Shown here piece by piece: positions 1 through 8,308 of a DNA stretch of 64,000 bases. Origin of the DNA: JARIHC01 sp035546975 (GTDB taxonomy: Bacteria; Patescibacteriota; Saccharimonadia; Saccharimonadales; UBA4665). The first letter of the stretch is position 1, and each line of letters starts with the position of its first letter. A model generated the notes under the pieces. The model was not told the origin of the DNA, ran no database searches, and was given only the letters and a program-made list of their open reading frames with translations. The position numbers and the translations under genes were made by a program. The stretch lies in NCBI GenBank assembly GCA_035546975.1, contig DASZVS010000013.1, positions 32,537 through 96,536 of the forward strand, in the 5' to 3' direction.

Positions 1-1
1 C

Positions 2-265
2 AAGGCCAGGCTGTCGTTTTGGAAGGCCTTGCGGCTGGTTTTTGCCGCCGACACGCTCTCCATCCTGTCAATGACGATTGCGGACAATTTGCTGATACTT
101 CTAATACCGGGCGCAATGGACAAAAACCTGAGCCATCCTGTGTACTGGATAAGCCGGGTCATCTCGCTGACGGCTGCGTTTCTGGTAGCATTCCCCGTCA
201 ATTCGTATCTGCTACAACACGGCAAAGGCCACGCCCTCACTCACGAATATCACCACGACACATAG
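2..265 (+). CDS. DUF4396-type membrane protein, C-terminal part (5' truncated by window edge)
   Basis: The reading frame is open from the first bases, so this is the end of a longer gene. The visible 87 residues hold two hydrophobic segments and end with a His-rich HGKGHALTHEYHH motif. That ending matches the C-terminus of DUF4396 membrane proteins, whose function is not established. It stops about 100 bases before the next gene on the same strand. The family call rests on the C-terminal motif alone. Confidence 0.6.
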   Translation, partial: KARLSFWKALRLVFAADTLSILSMTIADNLLILLIPGAMDKNLSHPVYWISRVISLTAAFLVAFPVNSYLLQHGKGHALTHEYHHDT

Positions 266-368
266 GCTATCACTGCGCCAACCAATATGACTCTAATATG
301 GTATGGCGCTTAGGCCGTGGGGAATTCCCCTTATTAGCCACAAAAACAACGTTATACAATGTACGTAT

Positions 369-644
369 ATGGCAAAGATTCCTACGCTGTACGTTTGCCA
401 CGCAGACGAAGGCGGCCCTCCGGGCCACCCGTGCGCTCGCGTCCAAAAAGCCCTTAAATCTGCCGGGATTAAATACAATAAAGTCATAGCCGGACATGGC
501 GCTCCCGTTCCATTTTTGCGAAGAGGGTCGCGCGAAGCATTACGGGCAGCAACCGGCGACACAAAGCTTCCCGCCCTCAAGCTCGCCGACGGAACGGTTT
601 TATTTCACACCAAAGTGATCTTGTCCTGGGTTAACAAACAGTAG
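369..644 (+). CDS. Small thioredoxin-fold (glutaredoxin/GST N-terminal-like) protein
   Basis: A 91-residue protein with the layout of a glutaredoxin or GST N-terminal domain: a first beta strand (IPTLYVCHA), a helix starting at HPCARVQKAL that carries the only cysteine in an active-site-like position, and a late KLPALKLADGTVLF stretch resembling the cis-proline and Asp-Gly region. An upstream in-frame ATG at 303 exists. I chose the ATG at 369 because a TACAAT box (355-360) ends 8 bases before it and the protein then starts at the first strand. A likely role is thiol-disulfide exchange or detoxification; substrate unknown. Confidence 0.6.
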   Translation: MAKIPTLYVCHADEGGPPGHPCARVQKALKSAGIKYNKVIAGHGAPVPFLRRGSREALRAATGDTKLPALKLADGTVLFHTKVILSWVNKQ

Positions 645-718
645 CCCTACATTCAGGGTAACGGAGACAATTCTAAAGTGTAGACACCCTGCAGTGCCTA
701 TTATTATATAATTTTCCT

Positions 719-1057
719 ATGAGTCTTATCGATGATTACGTACAAAAATTTGAGCCGCCAATTCGAAATGAATTGGAACGCATTCGCTCTATTGCCAAAT
801 CGTTACTACCCGATTGCGAGGAAACAATCTCTTATGGAATGCCGACAATAAAATACAGGGACAAATCAATAATCGGCTTTGATGCCCATAAAAATCATAT
901 CGGTATCTACCCTTTTAGCGGCCATGTTATTTCAGAAATTGAAGAACTAAAAAACTACAAAACAACTAAGGGTGCTATCCAAGAAAACCTTGGCCAGCCC
1001 CTGCCCGACTCTCTTATCGAGAAAATAATTCGGGAACGTGTACGACAAGCGCTTTAA
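719..1057 (+). CDS. DUF1801 (YdhG-like) domain protein
   Basis: 112 residues. The pattern I-DDYV--FEPPIRNELERIRSIAKSLLPDCEETISYGMPTIKY followed by GFDAHKNHIGIYPFSG is characteristic of the DUF1801/YdhG family. This fold has been linked to iron handling in some Firmicutes, but its role in most bacteria is unknown. A TATAAT box at 707-712 ends exactly 6 bases before the ATG and there is no Shine-Dalgarno, so the mRNA is probably leaderless. The gene appears monocistronic. Confidence 0.8.
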   Translation: MSLIDDYVQKFEPPIRNELERIRSIAKSLLPDCEETISYGMPTIKYRDKSIIGFDAHKNHIGIYPFSGHVISEIEELKNYKTTKGAIQENLGQPLPDSLIEKIIRERVRQAL

Positions 1058-1119
1058 TACCAGCTGCGGCAAAGTTTCGGCTAATTTGATTTTTATGTTT
1101 ATTATGCCATAATTATTAC

Positions 1120-1791
1120 ATGAGTAGACGCGAAGCGAACCCATATGAACACCTAATCGAAGGTCCTATGGCTTACTCTGTGCCGCACAGGTGGGGCCAC
1201 TTCTCCGTGACGGAAGCGGCTGACGCAGCATACGATCTGGTGCCGCTCACCCCGAATGTAGTCAAAGGCGGCATCGACCGCAAAACCTTGGCTCCTAATG
1301 CCATCGAAGTAATACTTGTAAGCCCTGATGAAGACCAATTTTGGAGCGCGCCAACAATAGAACGCTCCGCAGTAGAATCCGACGGCATACATGTATCAGA
1401 GCCCTATATTACTGTCTGCAAAGGCATGCAGCTGACATGCAGTTTCGAAAAAACCCGCCAAGAAATGCTGGCGGCCGAAATAGAAAGGCAAGCCAGTTTC
1501 CACGGCGTAAGCACGGAGGAACTCTCGACTTCTTACGGAACAAAAGACGGCGCGACGGTACCGGAATATCTTGCGCACATCGCCGGGGCAAAGTTTGTTA
1601 ATAGCCTCCGGCCGGTACTTCTAGCAGGCTTGGCAGAAGGCCATATGAAAAGAAGTATACTTCCCCGCTTACTCTCCTGGAGTGCCATCAAGGCTTCCTG
1701 CGACACAATACTTATCGCCGAAGATGTATACAACGACCTTAGCCCAGAATATTTTGAGCAGCAGTTCGGGCCACTTCTCGCCGCTTCATAA
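1120..1791 (+). CDS. Hypothetical protein, 223 aa
   Basis: I do not recognise the family. The protein is soluble-looking, mixed alpha/beta, with no signal peptide or membrane segment. A CATAAT box (1108-1113) lies 6 bases before the ATG, the same leaderless geometry as the gene before it. It has normal codon use and ends 49 bases before the convergent MarR gene. The reading frame is long and free of low complexity, so it is probably a real gene. Confidence 0.6.
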   Translation: MSRREANPYEHLIEGPMAYSVPHRWGHFSVTEAADAAYDLVPLTPNVVKGGIDRKTLAPNAIEVILVSPDEDQFWSAPTIERSAVESDGIHVSEPYITVCKGMQLTCSFEKTRQEMLAAEIERQASFHGVSTEELSTSYGTKDGATVPEYLAHIAGAKFVNSLRPVLLAGLAEGHMKRSILPRLLSWSAIKASCDTILIAEDVYNDLSPEYFEQQFGPLLAAS

Positions 1792-1840
1792 CAAACTTGC
1801 TAAGTGCTCGGCCGATATCTCTGAGTAAACAGCGGCCGCT

Positions 1841-2299
1841 CTAGGCAGCGACAACACCTGTCACGCTTTTGGTGGCACTGGTATCGGTAGCTTTTCCGAG
1901 AATAGTTATTAGTTGTTCGGTTTCTTCTTGGGTTAAGTGGTCGAGATGCGGTAAACGGGTGCTGGTGGTTATTTCCAAGAACTTATCGCGCAGCTTCAGG
2001 CCCTTATCGGTAATCGTAACGATCTTGACTCTGCGGTCGGCCGCTGATTCTTTGCGCTCCACTAGGCCTTCGTGAACCAATTGCTCGACTATAGGTGTGA
2101 TATTCGAAGGGTCGCAACTCATAAAGGTAGATAACGACTTCATAGGAACTGGTTGGTTCGGTTCGAGCAAACAAAGTGTTAACGCTTGCATGAGCGTGAT
2201 GTGGTTATTCTCAGCTATGCCCACAATAGCGTACTTCCCTTTCATAGATGAACGAATCATCAAGAGACTTAACTGGTCTTGCAAATGTTTGCTTATCAT
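1841..2299 (-). CDS. MarR-family transcriptional repressor (of the divergent exporter)
   Basis: 152 residues with the MarR winged helix: a recognition-helix region (SCDPSNITPIVEQLVHEGLVERK) followed by the wing signature AADRRVKIVTITDKGLKLRD. It is divergent from the DHA2 exporter at 2395, the usual regulator/target arrangement, and probably represses both genes until a toxic ligand binds. On its own strand a TATAAT box (2311-2306) ends 6 bases before the ATG, and a TTGTCA -35 (2334-2329) sits 17 bases upstream of that. The mRNA is therefore probably leaderless. Confidence 0.88.
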   Translation of the reverse strand: MISKHLQDQLSLLMIRSSMKGKYAIVGIAENNHITLMQALTLCLLEPNQPVPMKSLSTFMSCDPSNITPIVEQLVHEGLVERKESAADRRVKIVTITDKGLKLRDKFLEITTSTRLPHLDHLTQEETEQLITILGKATDTSATKSVTGVVAA

Positions 2300-2327
2300 G
2301 GCTCCATTATAGCGTAAAATAAATAGT

Positions 2328-2357
2328 TTGACAAGATCAATGGTTGAGCTTTATAAT
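2328..2357. promoter_or_regulatory. Overlapping divergent promoters and candidate MarR operator
   Basis: On the plus strand TTGACA (2328-2333) and TATAAT (2352-2357) are 18 bases apart and drive the exporter. On the minus strand TTGTCA (2334-2329) with TATAAT (2311-2306), 17 bases apart, drives the MarR gene. The two -35 boxes overlap almost completely. Superimposed is the inverted repeat TTGA-N5-TCAA (2328-2340), a plausible MarR half-site pair. One bound dimer would cover both -35 elements. Boxes are read directly; binding is inferred. Confidence 0.7.
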
Positions 2358-2394
2358 TGATTGAGTAATATTAACTATTAAAGGAGGTCAAGTT

Positions 2395-3849
2395 ATGACA
2401 AAACCTTCCAAATGGCTGGTCTTCACCCTTGTAGCTATCGCCCAATTCATGGTGGTACTGGATACAGCCATTACAAACGTCGCTTTGCCGACAATAAAGC
2501 AGGAACTTAATTTTTCTGCCGGTTCCCTCCAATGGGTTATCACTGCATATACATTAACATTTGGCGGGTTCCTACTGCTTGGCGGCCGTGCAGCCGATCT
2601 TTTTGGGCGTAAACGCACGCTCCTTATCGGTATGCTAGCCTTCACCGGCTTCTCGCTTCTGAACGGCCTAGCCCAGACCCCGGCCCAACTTATTGTACTG
2701 CGGTCATTGCAGGGGTTATCCGCGGCGTTCATGTCGCCTGCAGCACTTTCCACGGTGCTGGTAACCTTCCGCGACGGTCCTGCACGTAATACGGCGCTGA
2801 GCTTTTGGACGCTCGTGGCCACAGGCGGCGCAGCAATCGGCCTGCTACTCGGCGGCGTACTCACGCAATACTTCGGCTGGCGCTGGAACTTCTTCATTAA
2901 CGTACCCGTGGGCATTGTCGTGTCAGCACTGATTGCCCGGGTAGTACCTGCTCACGAGCGTGAAGAAAAGAATAATACTTTAGATGCCCCGGGCGCTCTG
3001 CTCGTCACAGCCAGCCTCATGCTGATGGTTTTGGCCTTTAGCCAGGCGCCAAGCTGGGGGTGGCTAAGCACGGGGACGCTTGGGTCACTAGCAGTTGCAG
3101 TTGCGCTGCTGGCAGGCTTCCTGGTAAACGAGTCGCGCGTAAAACGGCCGCTCATGCCGCTGCATATCTTCAAAATCCGTAATGTTCGCGGGGCGAATCT
3201 CATCATGGCGCCGCTGTATGCAACCATGCTCGGCAGCTTCTTTTTGCTCACGCTTTTCCTGCAAGGGGTCCTGCACTTCTCGCCGACTTTAACCGGACTG
3301 GCCTTCCTACCCTTTCCTGTAACACTGGCACTTATGTCGACAAGGATGCCGAAACTGGTGGCCCGCTACGGTTTTAAGCGCTTTCTGGTCGCCGGGCCTT
3401 TAGTAGTAGCAATCGGTTTGTTGTGGCTGGCATTGCTTCACAGCACAAGCACCTACTGGCTGGGCATTTTACCGGCAGCTATCATTATGCCTTTCGGCAT
3501 CGGCATGACTATGATGCCAGTGATCGCTGCTGCCACATCAGGCGTACCAGGACACGAGGCCGGCATAGCGTCCGGGTTGATCACTACCTCACAACAAATG
3601 GGCGGTTCACTCGGTTTGTCAATCTTGTCTGGCATTGCCGCATCCGTTACTGCTAATTCATTGCACCTCGGCGCAACCGATGCCGCTATACACGGATACC
3701 GGGCCGCCTTCCTTGTAGGAATAGGCTTCATGGTACTGGCATCAGCCGCAGCTATGTTCATAATCCGGGCACCGCGCAAAACGGATAGTAATACCGCAGA
3801 AAGCGAAGCGCTACGCAGCCAGCAGCTACAATCTTCAATGAGCCACTAA
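2395..3849 (+). CDS. DHA2-family (EmrB/QacA-like) MFS drug exporter
   Basis: 484 residues with about 14 hydrophobic segments. Family motifs include LDTAITNVALPTI in TM1, GRAADLFGRKR (motif A, loop 2-3), LRSLQGLSAA and the motif-C-like GPARNTALSFW / GGAAIGLLLGG. This family exports drugs and cationic toxins with proton antiport. The start is preceded by AAAGGAGG and a consensus sigma70-type promoter, so unlike many neighbours this mRNA has a leader. The stop codon overlaps the convergent TetR stop by three bases. Confidence 0.92.
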   Translation: MTKPSKWLVFTLVAIAQFMVVLDTAITNVALPTIKQELNFSAGSLQWVITAYTLTFGGFLLLGGRAADLFGRKRTLLIGMLAFTGFSLLNGLAQTPAQLIVLRSLQGLSAAFMSPAALSTVLVTFRDGPARNTALSFWTLVATGGAAIGLLLGGVLTQYFGWRWNFFINVPVGIVVSALIARVVPAHEREEKNNTLDAPGALLVTASLMLMVLAFSQAPSWGWLSTGTLGSLAVAVALLAGFLVNESRVKRPLMPLHIFKIRNVRGANLIMAPLYATMLGSFFLLTLFLQGVLHFSPTLTGLAFLPFPVTLALMSTRMPKLVARYGFKRFLVAGPLVVAIGLLWLALLHSTSTYWLGILPAAIIMPFGIGMTMMPVIAAATSGVPGHEAGIASGLITTSQQMGGSLGLSILSGIAASVTANSLHLGATDAAIHGYRAAFLVGIGFMVLASAAAMFIIRAPRKTDSNTAESEALRSQQLQSSMSH

Positions 3850-4622
3850 GCGCCTGGGCTGCCGGCGCCGCGGATAATATATTCGAGCCCCTGCAAGAAA
3901 TATTTGCTCTGTGATTCCGGGTGCCGCAGGTCGCCATCCAGAGCTTCGGCTATATGAGGGTATGGCTCCAAGAAAGCCTGCAAATCGATTGCCGCCAGCT
4001 GTTCGGGCGTCGGCCCGGCCTGCTCTTCGATAACGCAGCCGAAAGTATAGGTAGTTGCGGTTACCATAATCTGGCGCGCCGTTTTTAGGTCAAAGCCGGC
4101 CGAGGAGAGCGAGATCAGGCCAGCCTCGAGCGACCGGGCTAATGTGATAGCGGGTGATAGATGGGCGCCAGCCACAACCCGGCCGCCATCCGGATACGCC
4201 AGCATGGCCCGGCGCAACCGCATCATGTGGTTTGCCAGCCAGTCTTGCCACGATTCATCGTCTTTTCTCGGTACCAGTTCTTTGAATTCACGGGCCAGGA
4301 TCGCCTCCGCCATGTAATCCACCAACTCCTCTTTGCTTTTAAAATGCCAGTAGAGTGCCGGAGCTTGCATATGCAGGCTTCTGGCCAGCCTGCGGAGCGA
4401 TAAATTATTCAGGCCGTCTTCTTTTAATAATTCGAGTGCGGCCTCAATAATGCGCTGCTGATGATCGGTTGTACTTTCGCCGTATTTTTGGCTGAGTTTT
4501 TCGCGCATTTTCTCAAAGCGTTGGTCTATACGCTCTTGCTCTCTTGCCATTCGCTCCCGCGTATGGCGCTGGGCAGCCTCTAACCGGGCTAAGTCGCGTG
4601 CATGCCTGTCTTCTCTGTTCAT
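3846..4622 (-). CDS. TetR-family repressor with TetR_C-type ligand domain
   Basis: About 258 residues. A charged N-terminal extension precedes the TetR helix-turn-helix (IIEAALELLKEDG, LSLRRLARSLHMQAPALYWHF, KSKEELVDYM). The C-terminal half resembles the tetracycline-repressor ligand domain. I use the ATG at 4622; an in-frame ATG at 4649 would overlap the opposite gene's control region. It is divergent from the DrrAB-like exporter at 4706. A 10-base inverted repeat between them is the likely operator. Confidence 0.85.
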   Translation of the reverse strand: MNREDRHARDLARLEAAQRHTRERMAREQERIDQRFEKMREKLSQKYGESTTDHQQRIIEAALELLKEDGLNNLSLRRLARSLHMQAPALYWHFKSKEELVDYMAEAILAREFKELVPRKDDESWQDWLANHMMRLRRAMLAYPDGGRVVAGAHLSPAITLARSLEAGLISLSSAGFDLKTARQIMVTATTYTFGCVIEEQAGPTPEQLAAIDLQAFLEPYPHIAEALDGDLRHPESQSKYFLQGLEYIIRGAGSPGA

Positions 4623-4654
4623 AACTTGCATTCTAGCACTTGACGCCAAAATTG

Positions 4655-4696
4655 AACAGTGTTAAATTGAGAATCATCAATATCTATAACACTGTT
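4655..4696. promoter_or_regulatory. Inverted-repeat operator between tetR-like gene and ABC exporter
   Basis: AACAGTGTTA (4655-4664) and its exact reverse complement TAACACTGTT (4687-4696) are separated by 22 bases in the divergent intergenic region. A possible promoter for the ABC genes, TTGACG (4640-4645) and TAAATT (4663-4668) 17 bases apart, overlaps the first arm. The second arm lies just before the Shine-Dalgarno. Repressor binding here would block the exporter and probably the repressor's own gene. The repeat is seen; its function is inferred. Confidence 0.65.
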
Positions 4697-4705
4697 AAGG
4701 AATCT

Positions 4706-5689
4706 ATGGTTGGATCACAAAAATTACCTGAAACAGAACTCGCTGTTGAAGCCAAGGGCCTGGTGAAGGTTTTCGGAGACAACAGAGCGGTCGACGGCAT
4801 TGACTTGCACGTTCCGACAGGTAGCATTTACGGCGTGCTTGGACCCAATGGCGCCGGCAAAACTACCACTATAAATATGCTGGCTACACTTATGAAACCC
4901 GACGGCGGTTCGGCAAGGGTCTTCGGCCACGACGTAGAAGAAGAAGCGCAAATTGTGCGGCAGCTTATCGGCGTTACCGGCCAGTATGCATCGGTCGACG
5001 AAACGTTGTCGGCAACCGAAAACTTAATGATATTCTCCCGCCTGCTAGGCTTGAGCGCAGCCGAAGCCCGCAAAAAATCAGCCGAACTACTTGAAGAATT
5101 CGGGCTGAGCGAAGCGGCCAAGCGGCCGCTGGCTAAATTTTCCGGCGGTATGCGGCGGCGCCTAGACTTGGCGGCAAGCTTGATTTCCCAGCCGCCACTG
5201 ATATTCCTTGACGAACCGACCACAGGCCTGGATCCGCGTACGCGCAACCAAATGTGGGATACTATACGCCGTTTGGTTTCGAGCGGGTCAACCGTGCTTT
5301 TAACCACGCAGTACCTTGAAGAGGCGGACCAGCTGGCCGACCGGATAGCCGTGATCGATCGCGGCAAAGTAATCGCTGAGGGCACGGGTACCGAGCTTAA
5401 AGCATCTATTGGCACGGCTACCTTGCAGCTTGAGCTAACTAAAAAAGATGCCGACGAAACGGCACTCACCATAGTCGAAAAAGTCCTTGGCGTAATAGCA
5501 AACAATGCCCGGCCGGGCTATATCGCAGCGCCAATGGCAGACCCGGATAAAGTCACCGATCTCTTGATAGCATTGCGCAAAGAGAACATTCACCTTGAGG
5601 GGGTAAGCGTTCAGGAGCCCTCACTTGATGAAGTGTTCCTGACGCTGACAGGCAAGAAGAAATCCAGTAAAAAAGGAGCCGTAAAATGA
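4706..5689 (+). CDS. DrrA-like ABC transporter ATPase
   Basis: 327 residues. Walker A is GPNGAGKTT, the ABC signature is LAKFSGGMRRRLDLAASL, Walker B is LIFLDEPTTGLDPRTRNQMW, and the switch region is LLTTQYLEEADQLADRIAVI. The C-terminal extension ending in SLDEVFLTLTG is typical of DrrA/CcmA-type subunits that export antibiotics. The ATG at 4706 has an AAGGA ribosome site; an upstream ATG at 4640 would run through the operator. The stop overlaps the permease start by four bases, so the two are co-translated. Confidence 0.92.
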   Translation: MVGSQKLPETELAVEAKGLVKVFGDNRAVDGIDLHVPTGSIYGVLGPNGAGKTTTINMLATLMKPDGGSARVFGHDVEEEAQIVRQLIGVTGQYASVDETLSATENLMIFSRLLGLSAAEARKKSAELLEEFGLSEAAKRPLAKFSGGMRRRLDLAASLISQPPLIFLDEPTTGLDPRTRNQMWDTIRRLVSSGSTVLLTTQYLEEADQLADRIAVIDRGKVIAEGTGTELKASIGTATLQLELTKKDADETALTIVEKVLGVIANNARPGYIAAPMADPDKVTDLLIALRKENIHLEGVSVQEPSLDEVFLTLTGKKKSSKKGAVK

Positions 5690-6501
5690 CCGAAGCGCAA
5701 ATCATTCCAGCCAGTGAACGCCAGCTCAAAAACCATGCGAGCGTGCGCTTGACTATAGAGAACACCATGACCATGGCCCGGCGCGGACTTTTGAAAATTA
5801 AGCGGACTCCGGAACAGTTGTTCGACGTAACGCTGCAGCCCATCCTTTTCACCCTTATGTTTACCTATTTGTTTGGCGGCGCTATTGCCGGCAACGTCCA
5901 TAGCTACTTGCCCATCATCATCCCAGGCATTCTTGTGCAAACAGTTATTACAACCTCGGTAGTCACCGGCGTTCAACTGCGCGAAGATATGGACAAGGGC
6001 GTTTTCAACCGTTTTAAATCACTGCCGATTGCCCGGATCGCCCCGCTCTCCGGAGCGCTGCTGGCCGACACCGTCCGGTACGGCATTGCCACGGTACTAA
6101 CGTTTACCATGGGGTACATAATGGGTTACCGCCCGGATGCTGGCATTGGCGGCGTACTGGCCGGCGGCTTACTCGTCATCTTGTTTTCGTGGTGCATCAG
6201 CTGGATATTCGCCTTCTTCGGCGTTATTGCCCGTACAGCTTCCAGCGTCCAGGGCATATCTCTAATCATCCTTTTCCCATTGACATTCCTCTCGAACGCT
6301 TTCGTGCCGGTCAACACGCTACCGCATTGGTTGCAGTCATTTGTAAAGGTAAACCCGCTTTCACACCTGATCGCCGCAGTGCGCCAGCTAGCAAACTCCG
6401 GCACCATTGGCCACGATTTCTGGCTGTCGCTCGTTGGCGCCATCGTAATAGTAGCTATTTTTGCGCCGCTGACTGTCCGCGCCTATATGCACAAGGCATA
6501 A
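5686..6501 (+). CDS. DrrB-like ABC-2 type permease
   Basis: 271 residues with six predicted membrane helices and the ABC-2 signature near the C-terminus (LIILFPLTFLSNAFVPVNTLPHWLQ). The N-terminal amphipathic part (RRGLLKIKRTPEQLFDVTLQPILFTLMFTYLFGG) is typical of DrrB. It partners the preceding ATPase to export an amphiphilic compound; substrate unknown. It starts within the ATPase stop codon and the operon ends here, convergent with the serine hydrolase gene. Confidence 0.92.
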   Translation: MTEAQIIPASERQLKNHASVRLTIENTMTMARRGLLKIKRTPEQLFDVTLQPILFTLMFTYLFGGAIAGNVHSYLPIIIPGILVQTVITTSVVTGVQLREDMDKGVFNRFKSLPIARIAPLSGALLADTVRYGIATVLTFTMGYIMGYRPDAGIGGVLAGGLLVILFSWCISWIFAFFGVIARTASSVQGISLIILFPLTFLSNAFVPVNTLPHWLQSFVKVNPLSHLIAAVRQLANSGTIGHDFWLSLVGAIVIVAIFAPLTVRAYMHKA

Positions 6502-6517
6502 GAAGCGCTAGCGGCAT

Positions 6518-7369
6518 TCAGTTGATTGAATAAGCGTTTAGTACCGAAGTGGTTATCTGCTGGATAATCTGGGTTTGGGCCGGCGAAGGGTCGTTTTCAT
6601 CATCCTCATTTTTTGTGAAAATAACCAAGATAATGGCGCGCTTACCGTTATCAATGATAGCCGCATCATGGACGCGGTCCTGCAATAGCCCAGCCTTGTG
6701 GTAAAACTTTACGCCGCCCGGCACTTCCGCTTCTATATAGCCCGTATAGTTAGCCCTCGACATGTAGCCGAGCAATAAATCTGTATGCGCCTTGTCGAGC
6801 AGCTGGCCCCTGTAGAGCTTTTGCAGGAGTAGTGCTATGTCGTTTGCGGGCATGGTATTGTCATCAGGATTATAGTCGGTAAGCCCTATGCTTGAGGCAT
6901 AAGACTGCAGGTCCGGGTGACCTAAATCGTCGTTGAAAGCCTGCCAGGCGTTGTCGTCACTAACTACGATCATCTGCTGCAACTCATATTGGGCAGAGCT
7001 ACCGTTAATCTGATCATTCAGGCTAGCATCACCTTCTTCAACATGATGTAAATAATCGGCGGCTGTTATGAGTTTTGCGGTGCTTGCCGCTTCAAAGGGG
7101 TCGGTTATGCCATATCGTGCTGTTTGGCCGCTGCCGAGATCGACGATAGAAACCGCCACGTCTATATCGGGATTTGCATTGATCGTCGTATTTATATTGT
7201 TTTGCAACGCTCCTAACTGCTCGGCATCCAGCGGTTTGGCGGCCAAAGCTGAAGTATTTTTCGTCTGGGCGCGGGCTTTTGGATTTATGACAAAATGAAA
7301 CGCCACTATAACCACGCCAGCGAGCACCAATACTGTAATAAATTTAGTGAAAATAGATTTTTTCTTCAC
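6518..7369 (-). CDS. Class-A-beta-lactamase-fold serine hydrolase (anchored)
   Basis: 283 residues with an N-terminal signal anchor (about residues 9-28). Active-site motifs are S96-T-A-K99, S137-D-D-N140 and H-K225-A-G227 in place of K-T-G. The omega-loop glutamate needed for efficient deacylation in class A beta-lactamases is not apparent. The fold suggests a cell-wall transpeptidase or DD-peptidase-like enzyme or a penicillin-binding decoy more than a true beta-lactamase. The start is GTG. It sits next to exporter genes but is transcribed separately. Confidence 0.75.
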   Translation of the reverse strand: MKKKSIFTKFITVLVLAGVVIVAFHFVINPKARAQTKNTSALAAKPLDAEQLGALQNNINTTINANPDIDVAVSIVDLGSGQTARYGITDPFEAASTAKLITAADYLHHVEEGDASLNDQINGSSAQYELQQMIVVSDDNAWQAFNDDLGHPDLQSYASSIGLTDYNPDDNTMPANDIALLLQKLYRGQLLDKAHTDLLLGYMSRANYTGYIEAEVPGGVKFYHKAGLLQDRVHDAAIIDNGKRAIILVIFTKNEDDENDPSPAQTQIIQQITTSVLNAYSIN

Positions 7370-7446
7370 TTTAAATATGTACCTTACCTAGCTCACGGTA
7401 CAGCAGCAAGCTTTAATTTTGCTGAGGCAACCGAAGCTTAAACACG

Positions 7447-7956
7447 TTATGCCTGCGCAGGAGGAGTTTCAGGCGGAGGAGCTTGGGTGGGAGGCGTAGG
7501 AGGAGAAGGCGGCGGGCTGGGCTGTGCCATAGGAGGCGGGCCCGTTTCAAGCGAAGTGCCGTCTGCCTGGTTAGTCGGATTGAGTATTCCTGCCACCAGC
7601 TGATCCAACTGGTCATTGGCAAGATTGGCCTTTACGACATACCCTGCTATCCCCTGCTCGCGCAGCCCGGCCGGTGCATCAGCCTCATTCAGGTTTGATA
7701 TGATAAGCACCTTTATATTCTTGCCCCAGCTGCTGGAACGCATCCTTTTGAGAATTTCATCGCCGGCTATTTTAGGCACCATAAGGTCAAGCAGAACCAA
7801 GTCGGGCAGCTCTCGCTGGATTGTCATGAGAGCCATTTCGCCGTCATGCGCCACAAAACATTGATATCCGAGTAGTTCGAGACGAATTTTGTAAATGTCA
7901 GCCAAACTAATGTTATCATCGACAATTACAACTTTTTGCGGGCCTGGTTGATCCAT
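7447..7956 (-). CDS. CheY-like response receiver with proline-rich tail
   Basis: 169 residues. An N-terminal receiver domain (KVVIVDDN, phospho-acceptor in LPDLVLLDLMVP, the Ser/Thr position in VLIISN, the Lys in GYVVKANL) is followed by a roughly 45-residue Pro/Ala-rich tail (PPSPPTPPTQAPPPETPP). There is no DNA-binding or enzymatic output, so it acts through protein contact. No kinase is adjacent. TAAAAT on the minus strand (7969-7964) ends 7 bases before the ATG, so a leaderless mRNA is likely. Confidence 0.85.
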   Translation of the reverse strand: MDQPGPQKVVIVDDNISLADIYKIRLELLGYQCFVAHDGEMALMTIQRELPDLVLLDLMVPKIAGDEILKRMRSSSWGKNIKVLIISNLNEADAPAGLREQGIAGYVVKANLANDQLDQLVAGILNPTNQADGTSLETGPPPMAQPSPPPSPPTPPTQAPPPETPPAQA

Positions 7957-8029
7957 ACTTTTGATTTTAGGACATCGTTGGCGATTATGCTAATCCTATG
8001 CCTGTTCCCGCCATGCTACACTTGAGACA

Positions 8030-8263
8030 ATGTATGGAATCATCGCCTCAACGAGCCAGTTACATTTAACGACAGCTGAAATAACTGTGCTTGCCGTCCT
8101 GGCAGCATGGGAGCTGGTATGGAAAGGTATCGCGCTTTGGAAAGCCGGCCGGAACCGGCAATTAGCTTGGTTCGTGGTTATACTTATCCTGAACACCGCC
8201 GGCATATTAGAGATCATCTATATACTCTTTTTCCAGCGCAAGCCGGCTCAAAAGAATGCTTAA
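8030..8263 (+). CDS. DUF5652-like small membrane protein
   Basis: 77 residues with two hydrophobic helices. The pattern LAAWELVWKGIALWKAGRNRQLAWFVVILILNTAGILEIIYI is typical of DUF5652, a family common in Candidate Phyla Radiation genomes with no known function. TACACT (8017-8022) lies 7 bases before the ATG, suggesting a leaderless transcript. A short basic tail follows the second helix. Confidence 0.75.
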   Translation: MYGIIASTSQLHLTTAEITVLAVLAAWELVWKGIALWKAGRNRQLAWFVVILILNTAGILEIIYILFFQRKPAQKNA

Positions 8264-8308
8264 ATGTGGTTTTGGCGTAGAGCCACAATATGTTAAAACA
8301 GAAATATA

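Noticed and set aside
4828..5505. 225-codon minus-strand frame inside the ABC ATPase gene
   Set aside because: Shadow of a gene with clear Walker and signature motifs on the other strand.
6518..7369. Plain class A beta-lactamase resistance gene
   Set aside because: Fold fits, but the SDN and KTG motifs and the omega-loop Glu deviate, so hydrolysis cannot be claimed.
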